A stretch of 64,000 bases of DNA from Stenotrophomonas indicatrix (GTDB taxonomy: Bacteria > Pseudomonadota > Gammaproteobacteria > Xanthomonadales > Xanthomonadaceae), in assembly GCA_041545745.1 (NCBI GenBank), contig CP168152.1, forward strand, positions 186,001 through 250,000, written 5' to 3'. Below the pieces are notes generated by a model, which was not told the origin of the DNA, made no database searches, and saw only the letters and a list, made by a program, of their open reading frames with translations. Each line of letters begins with the position of its first letter. The stretch's first letter is position 1. Shown here one piece after another: positions 31,546 through 41,407 of this stretch. The position numbers and the translations under genes are program-made.

Positions 31546-32436
31546 ATGTCCCAGCTTCCCGGTTACCCCGCCCACCCGCAACGTTTCGAGGTTCGCCCCG
31601 GCCTGTCGATGAACTATCTCGACGAAGGCCCGCGCGATGGCGAAGTGGTGGTGATGGTGCACGGCAACCCGTCGTGGAGCTATTACTGGCGCACGCTGGT
31701 GGCCGGCCTGTCGGACCGCTACCGCTGCATCGTGCCGGACCATATCGGCATGGGCCTGTCGGACAAGCCCGACGACAGCCGCTACGAATACACGCTGCAG
31801 TCGCGCGTGGATGATCTGGATGCGCTGCTGAAGCATCTGGGCATCACCGGCCCGGTGACCCTGGCCGTGCACGACTGGGGCGGCATGATCGGTTTCGGCT
31901 GGGCGCTGTCGCACCACGACCAGGTCAAGCGCCTGGTGGTGCTCAACACCGCCGCGTTCCCGATGCCGGCGGCGAAGAAGATGCCGTGGCAGATCGCGCT
32001 GGGGCGGCACTGGAAGATCGGCGAGTGGATCATCCGCACCTTCAATGCGTTCTCCTCCGGTGCATCGTGGCTGGGCGTGGAGCGGAAGATGCCGGCCGAT
32101 GTGCGTCGCGCCTACGTGTCGCCGTACAACAGCTACGCCAACCGCATCAGCACCATCCGCTTCATGCAGGACATCCCGCTGTCGCCGGCCGACAAGGCGT
32201 GGTCACTGCTGGAGCGCGCCGGCAAGGCGCTGCCGTCGTTCGCCGATCGTCCGGCCTTCCTCGGCTGGGGCCTGCGCGATTTCGTGTTCGACCACCATTT
32301 CCTGAAGGGCTTCCAGGCGGCGTTGCCGAAGGCGCAGGTGCATGCCTTCGAGGATGCCGGCCACTACGTGCTGGAAGACAAGCATGAAGTGCTGGTGCCG
32401 GAGATCCGGGCGTTCCTGGACGCGAACCCGATGTAA
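31546..32436 (+). CDS. oleB: OleB, beta-lactone decarboxylase
   Basis: Alpha/beta-hydrolase of 296 residues, related to haloalkane dehalogenases, which in the ole pathway decarboxylates cis-beta-lactones to cis-olefins. The nucleophile is an Asp, in V-H-D-W-G-G-M-I-G; the oxyanion region is V-H-G-N-P-S-W-S-Y-Y-W-R; the catalytic His is in D-A-G-H-Y-V-L-E. The good ribosome site and start at 31546 are unambiguous. It follows oleA with a hairpin in between. Confidence 0.93.
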   Translation: MSQLPGYPAHPQRFEVRPGLSMNYLDEGPRDGEVVVMVHGNPSWSYYWRTLVAGLSDRYRCIVPDHIGMGLSDKPDDSRYEYTLQSRVDDLDALLKHLGITGPVTLAVHDWGGMIGFGWALSHHDQVKRLVVLNTAAFPMPAAKKMPWQIALGRHWKIGEWIIRTFNAFSSGASWLGVERKMPADVRRAYVSPYNSYANRISTIRFMQDIPLSPADKAWSLLERAGKALPSFADRPAFLGWGLRDFVFDHHFLKGFQAALPKAQVHAFEDAGHYVLEDKHEVLVPEIRAFLDANPM

Positions 32437-32458
32437 CCGGATCCGGGGTCGGATCCCG

Positions 32459-32534
32459 GTAGTGCCGGCCGCTGGCCGGCAAGCGCGCAATGCGCGCCGG
32501 GTTCATGAGGTTGCCGGCCAGCGGCCGGCACTAC
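32459..32534. repeat. SMAG-type repeat pair (GCCGGCC class)
   Basis: GTAG at 32459 and CTAC ending 32534 enclose facing TGCCGGCCGCTGGCCGGCA palindromes. It separates convergent oleB and the ykgJ-like gene. The same class occurs at 35995, 40481, 45501 and 54082. Confidence 0.8.
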
Positions 32535-32536
32535 CA

Positions 32537-32962
32537 CTACGCCGCGATCGGGGCCTGTGGCGAGGGGCTGTTGCCGTTGTCGTCGGGGTGGTCGTCGTCG
32601 TTGTCCGCGCCATCGCGCCAGCGCCAGTCGGCCAGGGTCAGCGGATCCAGGCCATAGGCGATGCGCGCCTTGTCGCACTGCGGGCTGGCCTTGCCGTACT
32701 CCCATGACGCATCCACTTCGCGGCACACGCTGGGCCGGTTGGGGTGGATCGTGCAGCGCGAATAGACGCCGATCTGCGCATCCAGCGCCACGCAGCGCAC
32801 CGGCTTGGAATGGGTGCCGCGCATGCACAGGCGATGCGGGTCGAGGACCTCGGTGAGCTGGTGCGGCACGCCGCCGGGGGTGACCTCGTCCGATTCCATC
32901 CAGTGGAAGGCCACGCGGTACTGGGTGCAGCAGGCGCCGCAGGTCATGCAGGGATGTTGCAT
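32537..32962 (-). CDS. YkgJ-family cysteine-cluster protein
   Basis: Protein of 141 residues with a metal-binding cysteine cluster: H-P-C-M-T-C-G-A-C-C at the N-terminus, then R-C-V-A-L-D and Y-S-R-C-T-I-H-P-N-R-P-S-V-C-R-E. These are the landmarks of the YkgJ/zinc-iron chelating family (also seen in FliB-like proteins). It lies antisense between oleB and oleC and therefore splits the ole genes, with an Asp-rich C-terminal tail (N-D-D-D-H-P-D-D). It has no known role in olefin synthesis. Confidence 0.88.
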   Translation of the reverse strand: MQHPCMTCGACCTQYRVAFHWMESDEVTPGGVPHQLTEVLDPHRLCMRGTHSKPVRCVALDAQIGVYSRCTIHPNRPSVCREVDASWEYGKASPQCDKARIAYGLDPLTLADWRWRDGADNDDDHPDDNGNSPSPQAPIAA

Positions 32963-33064
32963 GGGCAAGCCGCCTCGGGCGGCATCGGGAAAGGGACGAG
33001 GATGCGGATTTTCCACGCTGGCGGCCGCCGCGCAAGAAATTCCGTAAGCGGCGACAATGAACGG

Positions 33065-34723
33065 ATGAACCGATCCTGCAACATCGCCGCGCGGCTGCCC
33101 GAGCTGGCGCGTGAACGCCCCGACCAGATCGCCATCCGCTGCCCGGGCCGCCGCGGCGCCGGCAACGGCATGGCGGCCTACGACGTGACCCTCGATTACC
33201 GCCAGCTGGACGCCCGCAGCGATGCGATGGCGGCCGGCCTGTCCGGCTACGGGATCGGCCGCGGGGTGCGTACGGTGGTGATGGTGCGGCCGTCGCCGGA
33301 GTTCTTCCTGTTGATGTTCGCCCTGTTCAAGCTGGGCGCGGTGCCGGTGCTGGTCGATCCGGGCATCGACAAGCGCGCGCTGAAGCAGTGCCTGGACGAG
33401 GCACAGCCGCAGGCCTTCATCGGCATCCCGCTGGCCCACGTGGCACGGCTGGCGCTGCGCTGGGCACCTTCGGCGACCCGCCTGGTCACGGTCGGCCGCC
33501 GCCTGGGCTGGGGCGGTACCACCCTGGCCGCACTGGAGCGTGCCGGCGCCAACAGCGGCGCGATGCTGGCCGATACCGATGGCGAGGACACGGCAGCGAT
33601 CCTGTTCACCAGCGGCTCCACCGGCGTGCCCAAGGGCGTGGTTTACCGCCACCGCCACTTCGTCGGCCAGATCGAGCTGCTGGGCAGCGCATTCGGCATG
33701 GAGGCGGGTGGGGTGGATCTGCCGACCTTCCCGCCGTTTGCCCTGTTCGATCCCGCGCTGGGCCTGACCTCGGTGATTCCGGACATGGATCCGACCCGGC
33801 CGGCACAGGCCGACCCGGCGCGCCTGCATGACGCCATCCAGCGTTTCGGGGTGACCCAGCTGTTCGGCTCGCCTGCGCTGATGCGGGTGCTGGCGCGGCA
33901 TGGGCGGCCGCTGCCGTCGGTGACCCGGGTGACCTCCGCCGGTGCGCCGGTGCCGCCGGACGTGGTCGCCACCATCCGCAGTCTGCTGCCGGCCGATGCC
34001 CAGTTCTGGACACCGTATGGCGCCACCGAGTGCCTGCCGGTGGCGGTGGTCGAGGGGCGTGAGCTGGAGCGTACGCGCGCGGCCACCGAGGGCGGCGCCG
34101 GCACCTGCGTCGGCAGCGTGGTCGCACCGAACGAGGTACGCATCATCGCCATCGACGACGCGCCGCTGCCGGACTGGTCGCAGGCGCGCGTGCTGGCCGT
34201 GGGCGAAGTCGGCGAGATCACCGTGGCCGGGCCGACCGCCACCGACAGCTACTTCAACCGTCCGCAGGCGACGGCGGCGGCGAAGATCAGCGAAACCCTG
34301 GCCGATGGCAGCGTCCGCATCGTGCATCGCATGGGTGATGTCGGCTACTTCGATGCGCAGGGGCGGCTGTGGTTCTGTGGCCGCAAGACCCATCGCGTGG
34401 AAACCGCGTACGGGCCGCTGTACACCGAACAGGTCGAGCCGGTGTTCAACGCCGTGCCCGGGGTGGCACGCACGGCGCTGGTCGGCGTCGGCGCAGCCGG
34501 TGCGCAGGTGCCGGTGCTGTGCGTGGAGCTGCAGCGTGGCCAGTCCGACAGCCCTGCCTTGCGCGAGGCGCTGCATGCCACGGCCGCCGCGCGGCTGCCC
34601 GAGCTGAAGCTGGAACACGTGCTGATGCATCCGGCGTTCCCCGTCGATATCCGTCACAACGCCAAGATCGGCCGCGAGAAGCTCGCCGTCTGGGCACGCG
34701 CCGAACTGGAGAAGCGCGCATGA
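33065..34723 (+). CDS. oleC: OleC, beta-lactone synthetase
   Basis: Enzyme of 552 residues in the acyl/aryl-CoA synthetase superfamily. In the ole pathway it uses ATP to close the beta-hydroxy acid into a beta-lactone. The AMP-binding core is [15 protein letters not shown]; further motifs are T-P-Y-G-A-T-E-C and [18 protein letters not shown], and the C-terminal catalytic-Lys segment is [12 protein letters not shown] 33065 begins a normal N-terminus. It overlaps oleD by ATGA. Confidence 0.94.
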   Translation: MNRSCNIAARLPELARERPDQIAIRCPGRRGAGNGMAAYDVTLDYRQLDARSDAMAAGLSGYGIGRGVRTVVMVRPSPEFFLLMFALFKLGAVPVLVDPGIDKRALKQCLDEAQPQAFIGIPLAHVARLALRWAPSATRLVTVGRRLGWGGTTLAALERAGANSGAMLADTDGEDTAAILFTSGSTGVPKGVVYRHRHFVGQIELLGSAFGMEAGGVDLPTFPPFALFDPALGLTSVIPDMDPTRPAQADPARLHDAIQRFGVTQLFGSPALMRVLARHGRPLPSVTRVTSAGAPVPPDVVATIRSLLPADAQFWTPYGATECLPVAVVEGRELERTRAATEGGAGTCVGSVVAPNEVRIIAIDDAPLPDWSQARVLAVGEVGEITVAGPTATDSYFNRPQATAAAKISETLADGSVRIVHRMGDVGYFDAQGRLWFCGRKTHRVETAYGPLYTEQVEPVFNAVPGVARTALVGVGAAGAQVPVLCVELQRGQSDSPALREALHATAAARLPELKLEHVLMHPAFPVDIRHNAKIGREKLAVWARAELEKRA

Positions 34724-35706
34724 AGATCCTGGTCACCGGTGGTGGTGGTTTCCTTGGCCAGGCGCTGTGCCGTGGCCTGGTCGAACGTGGCCACCAGGTG
34801 CTGGCGTTCAACCGCAGCCATTACCCGGAACTGCAGGCGCTGGGCGTGGGCCAGATCCGCGGCGACCTGGCCGACCCGCAGGCGGTGCTGCATGCAGTGG
34901 CCGGCGTCGATGCGGTGTTCCACAACGGTGCCAAGGCCGGTGCCTGGGGCAGCTATGACAGCTACCACCAGGCCAACGTGGTCGGTACCGACAACGTCAT
35001 CGCGGCCTGCCGCGCCCATGGCATCGGCAAGCTGGTCTACACCTCCACGCCAAGCGTGACCCATCGTGCCACGCACCCGGTGGAAGGACTGGGTGCGGAC
35101 GAAGTCCCCTATGGCGAGGACTTCCAGGCGCCGTATGCAGCGACCAAGGCCATTGCCGAACAGCGGGTGCTGGCCGCCAACGATGCGACCCTGGCAACCG
35201 TGGCATTGCGTCCGCGGTTGATCTGGGGCCCGGGTGACCAGCAGCTGGTGCCGCGCCTGGCCGAGCGTGCACGCGCTGGCCGCCTGCGCCTGGTGGGCGA
35301 TGGCAACAACAAGGTCGATACCACTTACATCGACAATGCCGCGCTGGCGCATTTCCTCGCCTTCGAGGCGCTGGCACCGGGCGCGGCCTGCGCCGGCAAG
35401 GCGTACTTCATTTCCAATGGCGAGCCGCTGCCGATGCGCGAGCTGGTCAACAAGCTGCTGCAGGCGGTGGGTGCTCCCACCGTGGACAAGGCGATCAGCT
35501 TCAAGACGGCGTATCGCATCGGCGCGATCTGCGAGCGGCTGTGGCCGCTGCTGCGCCTGCGTGGCGAGCCGCCGCTGACGCGCTTCCTGGCCGAGCAGCT
35601 GTGCACGCCGCACTGGTACAGCATGGAACCGGCACGCCGTGATTTCGGCTACGTGCCGCAGGTCAGCATCGAAGAAGGACTGCGACGGCTGAAGGCTGCA
35701 TCATGA
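34720..35706 (+). CDS. oleD: OleD, NADPH-dependent 2-alkyl-3-ketoacid reductase
   Basis: Short-chain dehydrogenase of the extended type, 328 residues. It reduces the OleA product to the beta-hydroxy acid used by OleC. Rossmann motif [10 protein letters not shown] at the N-terminus; catalytic Y-x-x-x-K as Y-A-A-T-K; Ser in Y-T-S-T-P. It starts inside the oleC stop (ATGA), so it is translated with OleC. OleBCD proteins of this group form large assemblies in Xanthomonas. Confidence 0.95.
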   Translation: MKILVTGGGGFLGQALCRGLVERGHQVLAFNRSHYPELQALGVGQIRGDLADPQAVLHAVAGVDAVFHNGAKAGAWGSYDSYHQANVVGTDNVIAACRAHGIGKLVYTSTPSVTHRATHPVEGLGADEVPYGEDFQAPYAATKAIAEQRVLAANDATLATVALRPRLIWGPGDQQLVPRLAERARAGRLRLVGDGNNKVDTTYIDNAALAHFLAFEALAPGAACAGKAYFISNGEPLPMRELVNKLLQAVGAPTVDKAISFKTAYRIGAICERLWPLLRLRGEPPLTRFLAEQLCTPHWYSMEPARRDFGYVPQVSIEEGLRRLKAAS

Positions 35707-35827
35707 CGTTGGCATCACCGCGCTGAAGCCTTCATTACGCACAGAGATCGCCATCACCGGTTGCACACCGGCAGATGCGCAGGATGGACACAACGCCACC
35801 CACGGCCGACCACCTGCGAGGAGCACC

Positions 35828-35983
35828 ATGCTGCATTACGCCGTCATCTTCTTTGTCATCGCCATCATCGCCGCCGTGCTCGGCTTCTCCGGCATTGCCG
35901 GCGCCGCCAGCAACATCGCCTGGATCCTGTTCGTGGTGTTCCTGGTGCTGGCCGTGATCTCGATGTTCCGCAAGCGCACATGA
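35828..35983 (+). CDS. Small DUF1328 membrane protein (YtjA-like)
   Basis: Protein of 51 residues with two hydrophobic helices (residues 3-19, and 27-47) joined by [11 protein letters not shown], ending in F-R-K-R-T. This is the DUF1328/YtjA pattern. The start ATG 35828 follows GAGGAG. It lies 120 bp after oleD and probably has its own promoter. Function unknown. Confidence 0.88.
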   Translation: MLHYAVIFFVIAIIAAVLGFSGIAGAASNIAWILFVVFLVLAVISMFRKRT

Positions 35984-35994
35984 TCGCTTGAATG

Positions 35995-36059
35995 GTAGTG
36001 CCGGCCGCTGGCCGGCAACCTCGACAGTTACCGGGTTGCCGGCCAGCGGCCGGCACTAC
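35995..36059. repeat. SMAG-type repeat pair (GCCGGCC class)
   Basis: GTAG at 35995 and CTAC ending 36059 with facing GCCGGCCGCTGGCCGGC palindromes. It sits between the convergent DUF1328 and ddl genes. Confidence 0.8.
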
Positions 36060-36069
36060 CAGCGGGCTG

Positions 36070-37167
36070 TTACCGCACCGCGCTATGCAGCCCGCGATCG
36101 GCCTGGTGCCGTTCCAGCGCCAGTTCGATCAGGCGCGTGATCAGCGTGGTGTAGTCCACGCCACTGGCACCCCACAACTTCGGATACATGCTGATGCGGG
36201 TGAAGCCCGGCAGTGTGTTCACTTCGTTGATGACGATCTGGCCATCGGCGGTAAGGAACACATCGACCCGTGCCATGCCAGCGCACTCCAGCGCCTGATA
36301 GGCCTGCAACGCGATCTGCTGGATACGTGCCTGCGTTGCCGCATCGATTGCGGCCGGCACCACCACTTCAGCTCCGTCTTCGTTGATGTACTTGGTGTCG
36401 TAGGCGTAGAACTCGTCGTGCAGTACGACCTCGCCACAGACGCTGGCCTGCGGCCGCTCATTGCCGAGCACCGCACATTCGATCTCGCGGCCGACCACGG
36501 CCGATTCCACCAGGACCTTGTGGTCGTAGCGCAGCGCGGTCTGCAATGCCTCGGCGAAACCCTCTGCATCCTTGACCTTGCTCACGCCCACCGATGAGCC
36601 CTGGTTGGCCGGCTTGACGAACAGCGGCAGGCCAAGCGCTTCGATCAGCGCCGCGACATCGACCGCACCGGCTTCATGGCGACGGATGCACACCCACGGT
36701 GCCACCTGCAGGCCCGCATCACGCAGCAGGCGCTTGGTCACGTCCTTGTCCATGGCCACCGCCGAGCCCAGCACCGGCGAGCCGACGAAGGGCAGGTTGG
36801 CCATGCGCAGCAGCCCCTGCAGCGCACCGTCCTCGCCCAGCGGGCCGTGCACGATCGGCAACACCACATCGATCTGCCCCAGCGCGCTGCCCGCATCGGT
36901 CGGCTGCAGCTGCGCCTGCTCGGTGCCAGGCAACACCGCCAGCGCGGTACCGGAAGCATGCAGGGCGATGCGCGCCGGATCATCCGCATTGAGCAGGAAG
37001 GTGTCCGGCTGGCTCAGGTGCCACTGGCCCTGCTTGTCGATGCCGACCAGCACCGGCTCGAAGCGCTCCCGATCGAGCGCATCGAGAATGTTCTTCGCCG
37101 ACTGCAGCGAAACTTCGTGTTCGGAAGACCTGCCACCGAAGATGATGCCGACCCGGGTCCGTGCCAT
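36070..37167 (-). CDS. ddl: D-alanine-D-alanine ligase
   Basis: Cytosolic ATP-grasp enzyme of 365 residues that makes D-Ala-D-Ala for peptidoglycan. Signatures: [10 protein letters not shown] at the N-terminus, [20 protein letters not shown] for nucleotide binding, and [11 protein letters not shown] with the metal-binding Glu/Asn. The fourth-site Tyr in E-F-Y-A-Y-D-T-K-Y is normal for D-Ala rather than D-Lac specificity. It is a lone copy outside any mur cluster, probably DdlA-type. ATG 37167 is preferred over upstream ATGs. Confidence 0.94.
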   Translation of the reverse strand: MARTRVGIIFGGRSSEHEVSLQSAKNILDALDRERFEPVLVGIDKQGQWHLSQPDTFLLNADDPARIALHASGTALAVLPGTEQAQLQPTDAGSALGQIDVVLPIVHGPLGEDGALQGLLRMANLPFVGSPVLGSAVAMDKDVTKRLLRDAGLQVAPWVCIRRHEAGAVDVAALIEALGLPLFVKPANQGSSVGVSKVKDAEGFAEALQTALRYDHKVLVESAVVGREIECAVLGNERPQASVCGEVVLHDEFYAYDTKYINEDGAEVVVPAAIDAATQARIQQIALQAYQALECAGMARVDVFLTADGQIVINEVNTLPGFTRISMYPKLWGASGVDYTTLITRLIELALERHQADRGLHSAVR

Positions 37168-37266
37168 GGAAGTGCGATGTCCTGTGCGTTGCGTGGCTGC
37201 ATAGCATGAACCTTCATCGGCCTTCCGCGTGAGGCACAGATGAACCAGAAATCCAGTCGCGCGTGT

Positions 37267-37471
37267 CATCCACGCATGGCCTGGATCTACCGTGTCGACC
37301 AGGGTCGACACCCACCAACAGCAGCCGACCCCGTGCCGTTCCGACAGATCGCGGAGAACTGTCGAAGTCGGGGTGGGAGGGGCAGGCGGGATCGCAGGCG
37401 CCATGGATGGCGCCTACGAGCCCCCATGGATGGGTTTACGGCGTGTCCCGCCTGCCCCTCCCACCCCGACT
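37267..37471. repeat. Composite intergenic element A: SMAG, GTCGAC hairpin and long-stem structure with ANGGAN loops
   Basis: In order: a half SMAG (CCACGCATGGCCTGG...CTAC), a GTGTCGACC/GGTCGACAC hairpin (37292-37311), a hairpin GACAG...CTGTC with GCGGAGA in the loop (37343-37363), then a perfect 26-bp stem, 37366-37391 with 37446-37471. Inside this stem are two hairpins: GGCGCC-ATGGAT-GGCGCC (37397-37414) and AGCCC...GGGTT with CCATGGAT in the loop (37419-37436). Core and flanks recur at 49683-49918, where the long stem has another sequence but still pairs. It lies between divergent ddl and ubiJ. Role unknown. Confidence 0.75.
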
Positions 37472-37566
37472 CCCTCAGCAGACTGCTTCTGACGTTGACC
37501 TTGCATCTGCGGGTGCCGGGCGGCAGCCCGGCCCAAGCTCACCACCCACGCAGGTAGAATGCGCAC

Positions 37567-38202
37567 ATGGCTCTTTCCCTGCTCAAGTCCCTCAAGCCGG
37601 TCGCTGGCCGCGCGCTGCAGATCGCCCTGAACCGCGCGCTGGCGCTGGATCCGGATACCCGCCATGCACTGGCCAGCCTCGACGGTCGCCATATCGACCT
37701 GACCCTGGACGCACCGCCGCTGGCGATGCGCATCAGCGTCGACGGCAGCCAGTTGCGGGTGGGCCCGGTGGATGCACAGGAAGCCGACCTGGCCGTGCGC
37801 AGCAGCCTGGCCGGCGTGCTGGCGCAGCTGCCGCTGCTGGCGCGCGCCCGCCAAGGCGCTGACAATGGCAAGGGCCGCGTACGCGTGGCCGGCGACGCCG
37901 AGCTGGCGCGCCGCCTGCAGCAGCTGGCCAAAGGCTTCGACCCGGACTGGCAGCAGCCGTTCGTCAGCGTGTTCGGCGACGTGCTGGGCGTGCAGGTGGC
38001 CAACACCCTGCGCAGCGCCCTGCAGCACGCCCGCCAGGGCGCGATCGATCTGGCGCACAGCGCCGCTGAATTCATCACCGAGGAATCGCGCGACGTGGTG
38101 CCACGTGCCGAACTGGATGCCTTCCACGATGACGTGGACGTGCTGCGCGATGATGTCGAGCGCCTCGGCGCACGCGTGCAGCGCCTGCGGGGTGCCGCAT
38201 GA
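37567..38202 (+). CDS. ubiJ: UbiJ, ubiquinone biosynthesis accessory protein (SCP2 domain)
   Basis: Protein of 211 residues with an N-terminal SCP2-type lipid-binding domain (about 20-105) and a C-terminal helix that ends in a coiled coil ([21 protein letters not shown]). UbiJ helps organise the soluble Ubi metabolon. It overlaps ubiB by ATGA, as in many proteobacteria where ubiE-ubiJ-ubiB occur together; ubiE is not here. Confidence 0.88.
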   Translation: MALSLLKSLKPVAGRALQIALNRALALDPDTRHALASLDGRHIDLTLDAPPLAMRISVDGSQLRVGPVDAQEADLAVRSSLAGVLAQLPLLARARQGADNGKGRVRVAGDAELARRLQQLAKGFDPDWQQPFVSVFGDVLGVQVANTLRSALQHARQGAIDLAHSAAEFITEESRDVVPRAELDAFHDDVDVLRDDVERLGARVQRLRGAA

Positions 38203-39854
38203 AGGCGCTGCTGCGGGCCAGCCGCATTGGCCGGGTGATCCTGCGTTACCGCCTCGACGATCTGCTGCAGGACACGCCTGCAGAGCGCTGGCTGCGTCTG
38301 GCCAAGCCGTTCGTGCCGCGCGCATCGGCCGACATCGCCGCACAGTCGCGCGGTGCGCGCCTGCGCCTGGCGCTGCAGGACCTGGGGCCGATCTTCGTCA
38401 AGTTCGGGCAGATCCTGTCCACCCGCCGCGACCTGGTGCCGCCGGACGTGGCCAATGAGCTGACCCTGCTGCAGGACCGGGTCAAGCCCTTCGACGGTGA
38501 CGCGGCGCGCCGCATCGTCGAGGAAGCACTCGGCCTGCCGGTCAGCGAAGCCTTTGCCAGTTTCGATACCGAGCCGCTGGCCTCGGCGTCGATCGCGCAG
38601 GTGCACGCGGCCACCCTGGCCGACGGTCGCCAGGTGGTGGTCAAGGTGCTGCGCCCAGGTATCGAGAAGCAGATCGACGCCGACATCGCCTTGCTCAACT
38701 CGTTGGCAACGCTGGTCGAACGCACGCATCCGCGCGCCGACAAGATCCGCCCGCGCGAAGTGGTCGCCGAGGTGGAGAACACCCTGGCGGCCGAGCTGGA
38801 CCTGCAGCGCGAAGGCGCCAATGCCAGCGTGCTGCGCCGTTTCTGGGAGAACTCCGACGACCTGTACGTGCCGGAAGTGATCTGGAGTCATACCGCCGAG
38901 CGTGCACTGACCCTGGAGCGCGTGTGGGGCATTCCCTCCGATGACATCGCCGCGCTGGACAAAGCCGGCATCGACCGCAAGGCGCTGGCCGCCAAGGGCG
39001 TGCGGGTGTTCTACACCCAGGTGTTCCGCGACAACTTCTTCCATGCCGACGCGCACGCCGGCAACATCTGGGTCGACATCGATCCGGCACGCCGCGACAA
39101 CCCGCGCTTCATCGCGCTGGACTTCGGCATCATGGGCCAGCTCTCGCAGGAAGATCAGTACTACCTGGCCGAGAATTTCATGGCCATCTTCAACCGCGAC
39201 TACCGCCGCATCGCCGAACTGCACGTGCAGGCGCGCTGGATGCCCGACAACGTACGCATCGATGATCTGGAAGCGGCAGTGCGTTCGGTGTGCGAGCCGT
39301 ACTTCACCCGCCCGCTGTCGCAGATCTCGCTGGCCGAAGTGCTGATGAAGCTGTTCCGCGTGGCCCAGCGCTACCAGTTGACGCTGCAGCCGCAGCTGAT
39401 CCTGCTGCAGAAGACCCTGCTCAACATCGAAGGCGTCGGTCGCCAGCTCGATCCACAGATCGACATCTGGGCGGTGGCCAAGCCGGTGCTGGCGAAGATC
39501 CTGCGCGAGCGCTACAGCCCGCGCCGTGTCGTGCGCGAGATCGGCAAGCGCCTGCCGGAAATCATGACCCATGCGCCGGACATGCCGCGCCTGGTGCACG
39601 CCTGGCTGACCCAGCAGGTGGAAGGTCGCCATGAACTGGCGATGCGCTCGCGTGATCTGGTTGCGCTGGACGCCAGCGTGCAGCGCTTGCAGAAGCATGC
39701 GGTCGGTGCGATCACCGGCGTCGGCCTGCTGGCGATCGCCGCATTGATGTACGTGCTGCAGCCGCCGGGCTGGTACTGGGGCGAGGTGCCGGCGTGGAGC
39801 TGGGTGTCCGGTGCGGTTGGCGTGTTCGCACTGGCACGCGCGTGGTGGCGATGA
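38199..39854 (+). CDS. ubiB: UbiB, ubiquinone biosynthesis ATPase/kinase-like
   Basis: Atypical protein-kinase-like protein of 551 residues needed for aerobic ubiquinone synthesis. The family K-x-G-Q motif is F-V-K-F-G-Q-I-L-S; the Ala-rich loop is [11 protein letters not shown]; catalytic loop F-H-A-D-A-H-A-G-N, and D-F-G-I-M-G. Two C-terminal hydrophobic segments (about 500-545) anchor it to the membrane. It is translationally coupled to ubiJ and to the methyltransferase gene downstream (ATGA overlaps at both ends). Confidence 0.94.
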   Translation: MKALLRASRIGRVILRYRLDDLLQDTPAERWLRLAKPFVPRASADIAAQSRGARLRLALQDLGPIFVKFGQILSTRRDLVPPDVANELTLLQDRVKPFDGDAARRIVEEALGLPVSEAFASFDTEPLASASIAQVHAATLADGRQVVVKVLRPGIEKQIDADIALLNSLATLVERTHPRADKIRPREVVAEVENTLAAELDLQREGANASVLRRFWENSDDLYVPEVIWSHTAERALTLERVWGIPSDDIAALDKAGIDRKALAAKGVRVFYTQVFRDNFFHADAHAGNIWVDIDPARRDNPRFIALDFGIMGQLSQEDQYYLAENFMAIFNRDYRRIAELHVQARWMPDNVRIDDLEAAVRSVCEPYFTRPLSQISLAEVLMKLFRVAQRYQLTLQPQLILLQKTLLNIEGVGRQLDPQIDIWAVAKPVLAKILRERYSPRRVVREIGKRLPEIMTHAPDMPRLVHAWLTQQVEGRHELAMRSRDLVALDASVQRLQKHAVGAITGVGLLAIAALMYVLQPPGWYWGEVPAWSWVSGAVGVFALARAWWR

Positions 39855-40438
39855 GTGATGCGCTGAGCGCGCTCAAACACGAGCTCGCGCAGTTCGGCAG
39901 CGACAACGATGCGCGCGAAACCGAGCGTGGCCGGCGCATGCTGAACATCACCGCCGATACCGGTGAACTGCTGTCGGTGCTGGTGCGATTCGGCAATGCC
40001 CGTCGCGTGCTGGAGATCGGCACGTCCAATGGCTATTCCACGTTGTGGCTGGCCGAGGCCGCCGCTGCCATTGATGGCAGGGTGACCACGCTGGAGTTCG
40101 CCGCCGACAAGGTGGCGATGGCCCGCGCGAATTTCGCCCGCAGTGGATTGGGTGAGCGCATCGACCTGGTCCACGCTGATGCCGGGCCGTGGCTGGCGCA
40201 GGCGGCCGATGGCTGCATCGACCTGCTGTTCCTGGATTCGGATCGCGCGCAGTACGCAGGCTGGTGGCCGCAGCTGCGCCGTGTACTGCGTCCCGGGGGT
40301 CTGCTGGTGGTCGACAACGCCACCTCGCATGCAGAGCAGATGGAGCCGCTGCGCGCGCTGCTGGCTGTCGATGCGGCGTTCACCACCAGTCTGGTGCCGA
40401 TGGGCAATGGCGAGCTGCTGGCGCTGCGTAGCGCCTGA
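39851..40438 (+). CDS. O-methyltransferase family protein (SAM-dependent)
   Basis: Enzyme of 195 residues with a class I SAM fold of the COMT-like group: [16 protein letters not shown] (SAM loop), [18 protein letters not shown] (metal-ligand Asp), G-G-L-L-V-V-D-N-A. The start in the ubiB stop (ATGA) makes it part of the ubiJ-ubiB operon. Ubiquinone synthesis needs O-methylation by UbiG, but this protein does not match UbiG; substrate unknown. Confidence 0.85.
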   Translation: MSDALSALKHELAQFGSDNDARETERGRRMLNITADTGELLSVLVRFGNARRVLEIGTSNGYSTLWLAEAAAAIDGRVTTLEFAADKVAMARANFARSGLGERIDLVHADAGPWLAQAADGCIDLLFLDSDRAQYAGWWPQLRRVLRPGGLLVVDNATSHAEQMEPLRALLAVDAAFTTSLVPMGNGELLALRSA

Positions 40439-40480
40439 CCTGGCGTCGCCCCGCCAACGGCCGGCCGCTCGCCTGCTCCG

Positions 40481-40553
40481 GTAGTGCCGGCCGCTGGCCG
40501 GCAATCGCTTTCATCGTGTGACCCCAACGTTGCCGGCCAGCGGCCGGCACTAC
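40481..40553. repeat. SMAG-type repeat pair (GCCGGCC class)
   Basis: GTAG at 40481 and CTAC ending 40553 enclose facing TGCCGGCC palindromes. It separates the methyltransferase gene from truC. Confidence 0.8.
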
Positions 40554-40585
40554 CCTATTCAGCGTGCCATCCGGATAATCGCGCG

Positions 40586-41323
40586 GTGAGTACCGAACCT
40601 GACACCCTCGCTGCGGTCGAGATTGAAACCGCGCCCCTGCAGCTGCTGCACCTGGATGAACGGCTGGCCGTGGTCAACAAGCCGGCCGGGCTGATGGTCC
40701 ACGACAGCAAGCTGGCCCGTGGCGAAGATGATTTCCTCGCCGATCGCCTGCGCGAGCAGCTGGGTCGGCCGATCTTCCTGGTCCATCGTCTGGATCGCGC
40801 CACCAGCGGCTGCCTGCTGCTGGCTTTCGACCGCGACGCCGCCAGCATGCTGGGCAAGGCGCTGATGGGCGGCGAGGTGAGCAAGGATTATCTGGCGATC
40901 TGCCGCGGCTGGCCGGCCGAGGAGACCTGGCAGGTCGACCATGATCTGGACGGCGGTCCGGGCAAGCCGGTGAAGAAGCCGGCGGTCACCGACTTCCAGC
41001 GTCTGGCTGCCGGCGAACTGTCGGTGCCGGTGGGTGAGTTCGCCAGTTCGCGCTACGCGCTGCTGCGCTGCCAGCCGCAGACGGGGCGCTTCCGGCAGAT
41101 CCGCCGACATCTGAAGCACCTGTCACATCACCTGATCGGCGATACCAGCCATGGTGATGGCCGGCACAACCGCAACTTCCGCATGCAGGGTGTGCACCGC
41201 ATGCTGCTGCATGCCGAGCGGCTGCGCTTCCCGCATCCGGATGGCGGCACGGTGGACGTGCGCGCCCCGGTTGATGGTGAATTCCAGAAGGCGCTGGACC
41301 TGTTCGGCTGGCAGGTGCCGTAG
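40586..41323 (+). CDS. truC: tRNA pseudouridine-65 synthase
   Basis: RluA-family pseudouridine synthase of 245 residues. The catalytic Asp is in V-H-R-L-D-R-A-T-S-G; the other landmarks are V-V-N-K-P-A-G-L-M-V-H at the start and Q-T-G-R-F-R-Q-I-R-R-H-L-K-H with H-P-I-G-like D-T-S-H-G-D-G-R-H-N at the end, typical for TruC. It starts at GTG 40586; a longer frame (ATG 40484) would begin in the SMAG repeat. It is monocistronic. Confidence 0.9.
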   Translation: MSTEPDTLAAVEIETAPLQLLHLDERLAVVNKPAGLMVHDSKLARGEDDFLADRLREQLGRPIFLVHRLDRATSGCLLLAFDRDAASMLGKALMGGEVSKDYLAICRGWPAEETWQVDHDLDGGPGKPVKKPAVTDFQRLAAGELSVPVGEFASSRYALLRCQPQTGRFRQIRRHLKHLSHHLIGDTSHGDGRHNRNFRMQGVHRMLLHAERLRFPHPDGGTVDVRAPVDGEFQKALDLFGWQVP

Positions 41324-41325
41324 CG

Positions 41326-41403
41326 GTAGCGCCGGGCCATGCCCGGCGGCTTCTGCGATGAAACGGCCGCGCTTCGCGCTCGCCGGGCATGGCCCGGCGC
41401 TAC
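41326..41403. repeat. SMAG-type repeat pair (GGGCCATGCCCGG class)
   Basis: GTAG at 41326 and CTAC ending 41403 with facing GCCGGGCCATGCCCGGC palindromes, placed between the convergent truC and DUF2059 genes. Confidence 0.8.
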
Positions 41404-41407
41404 CGCC

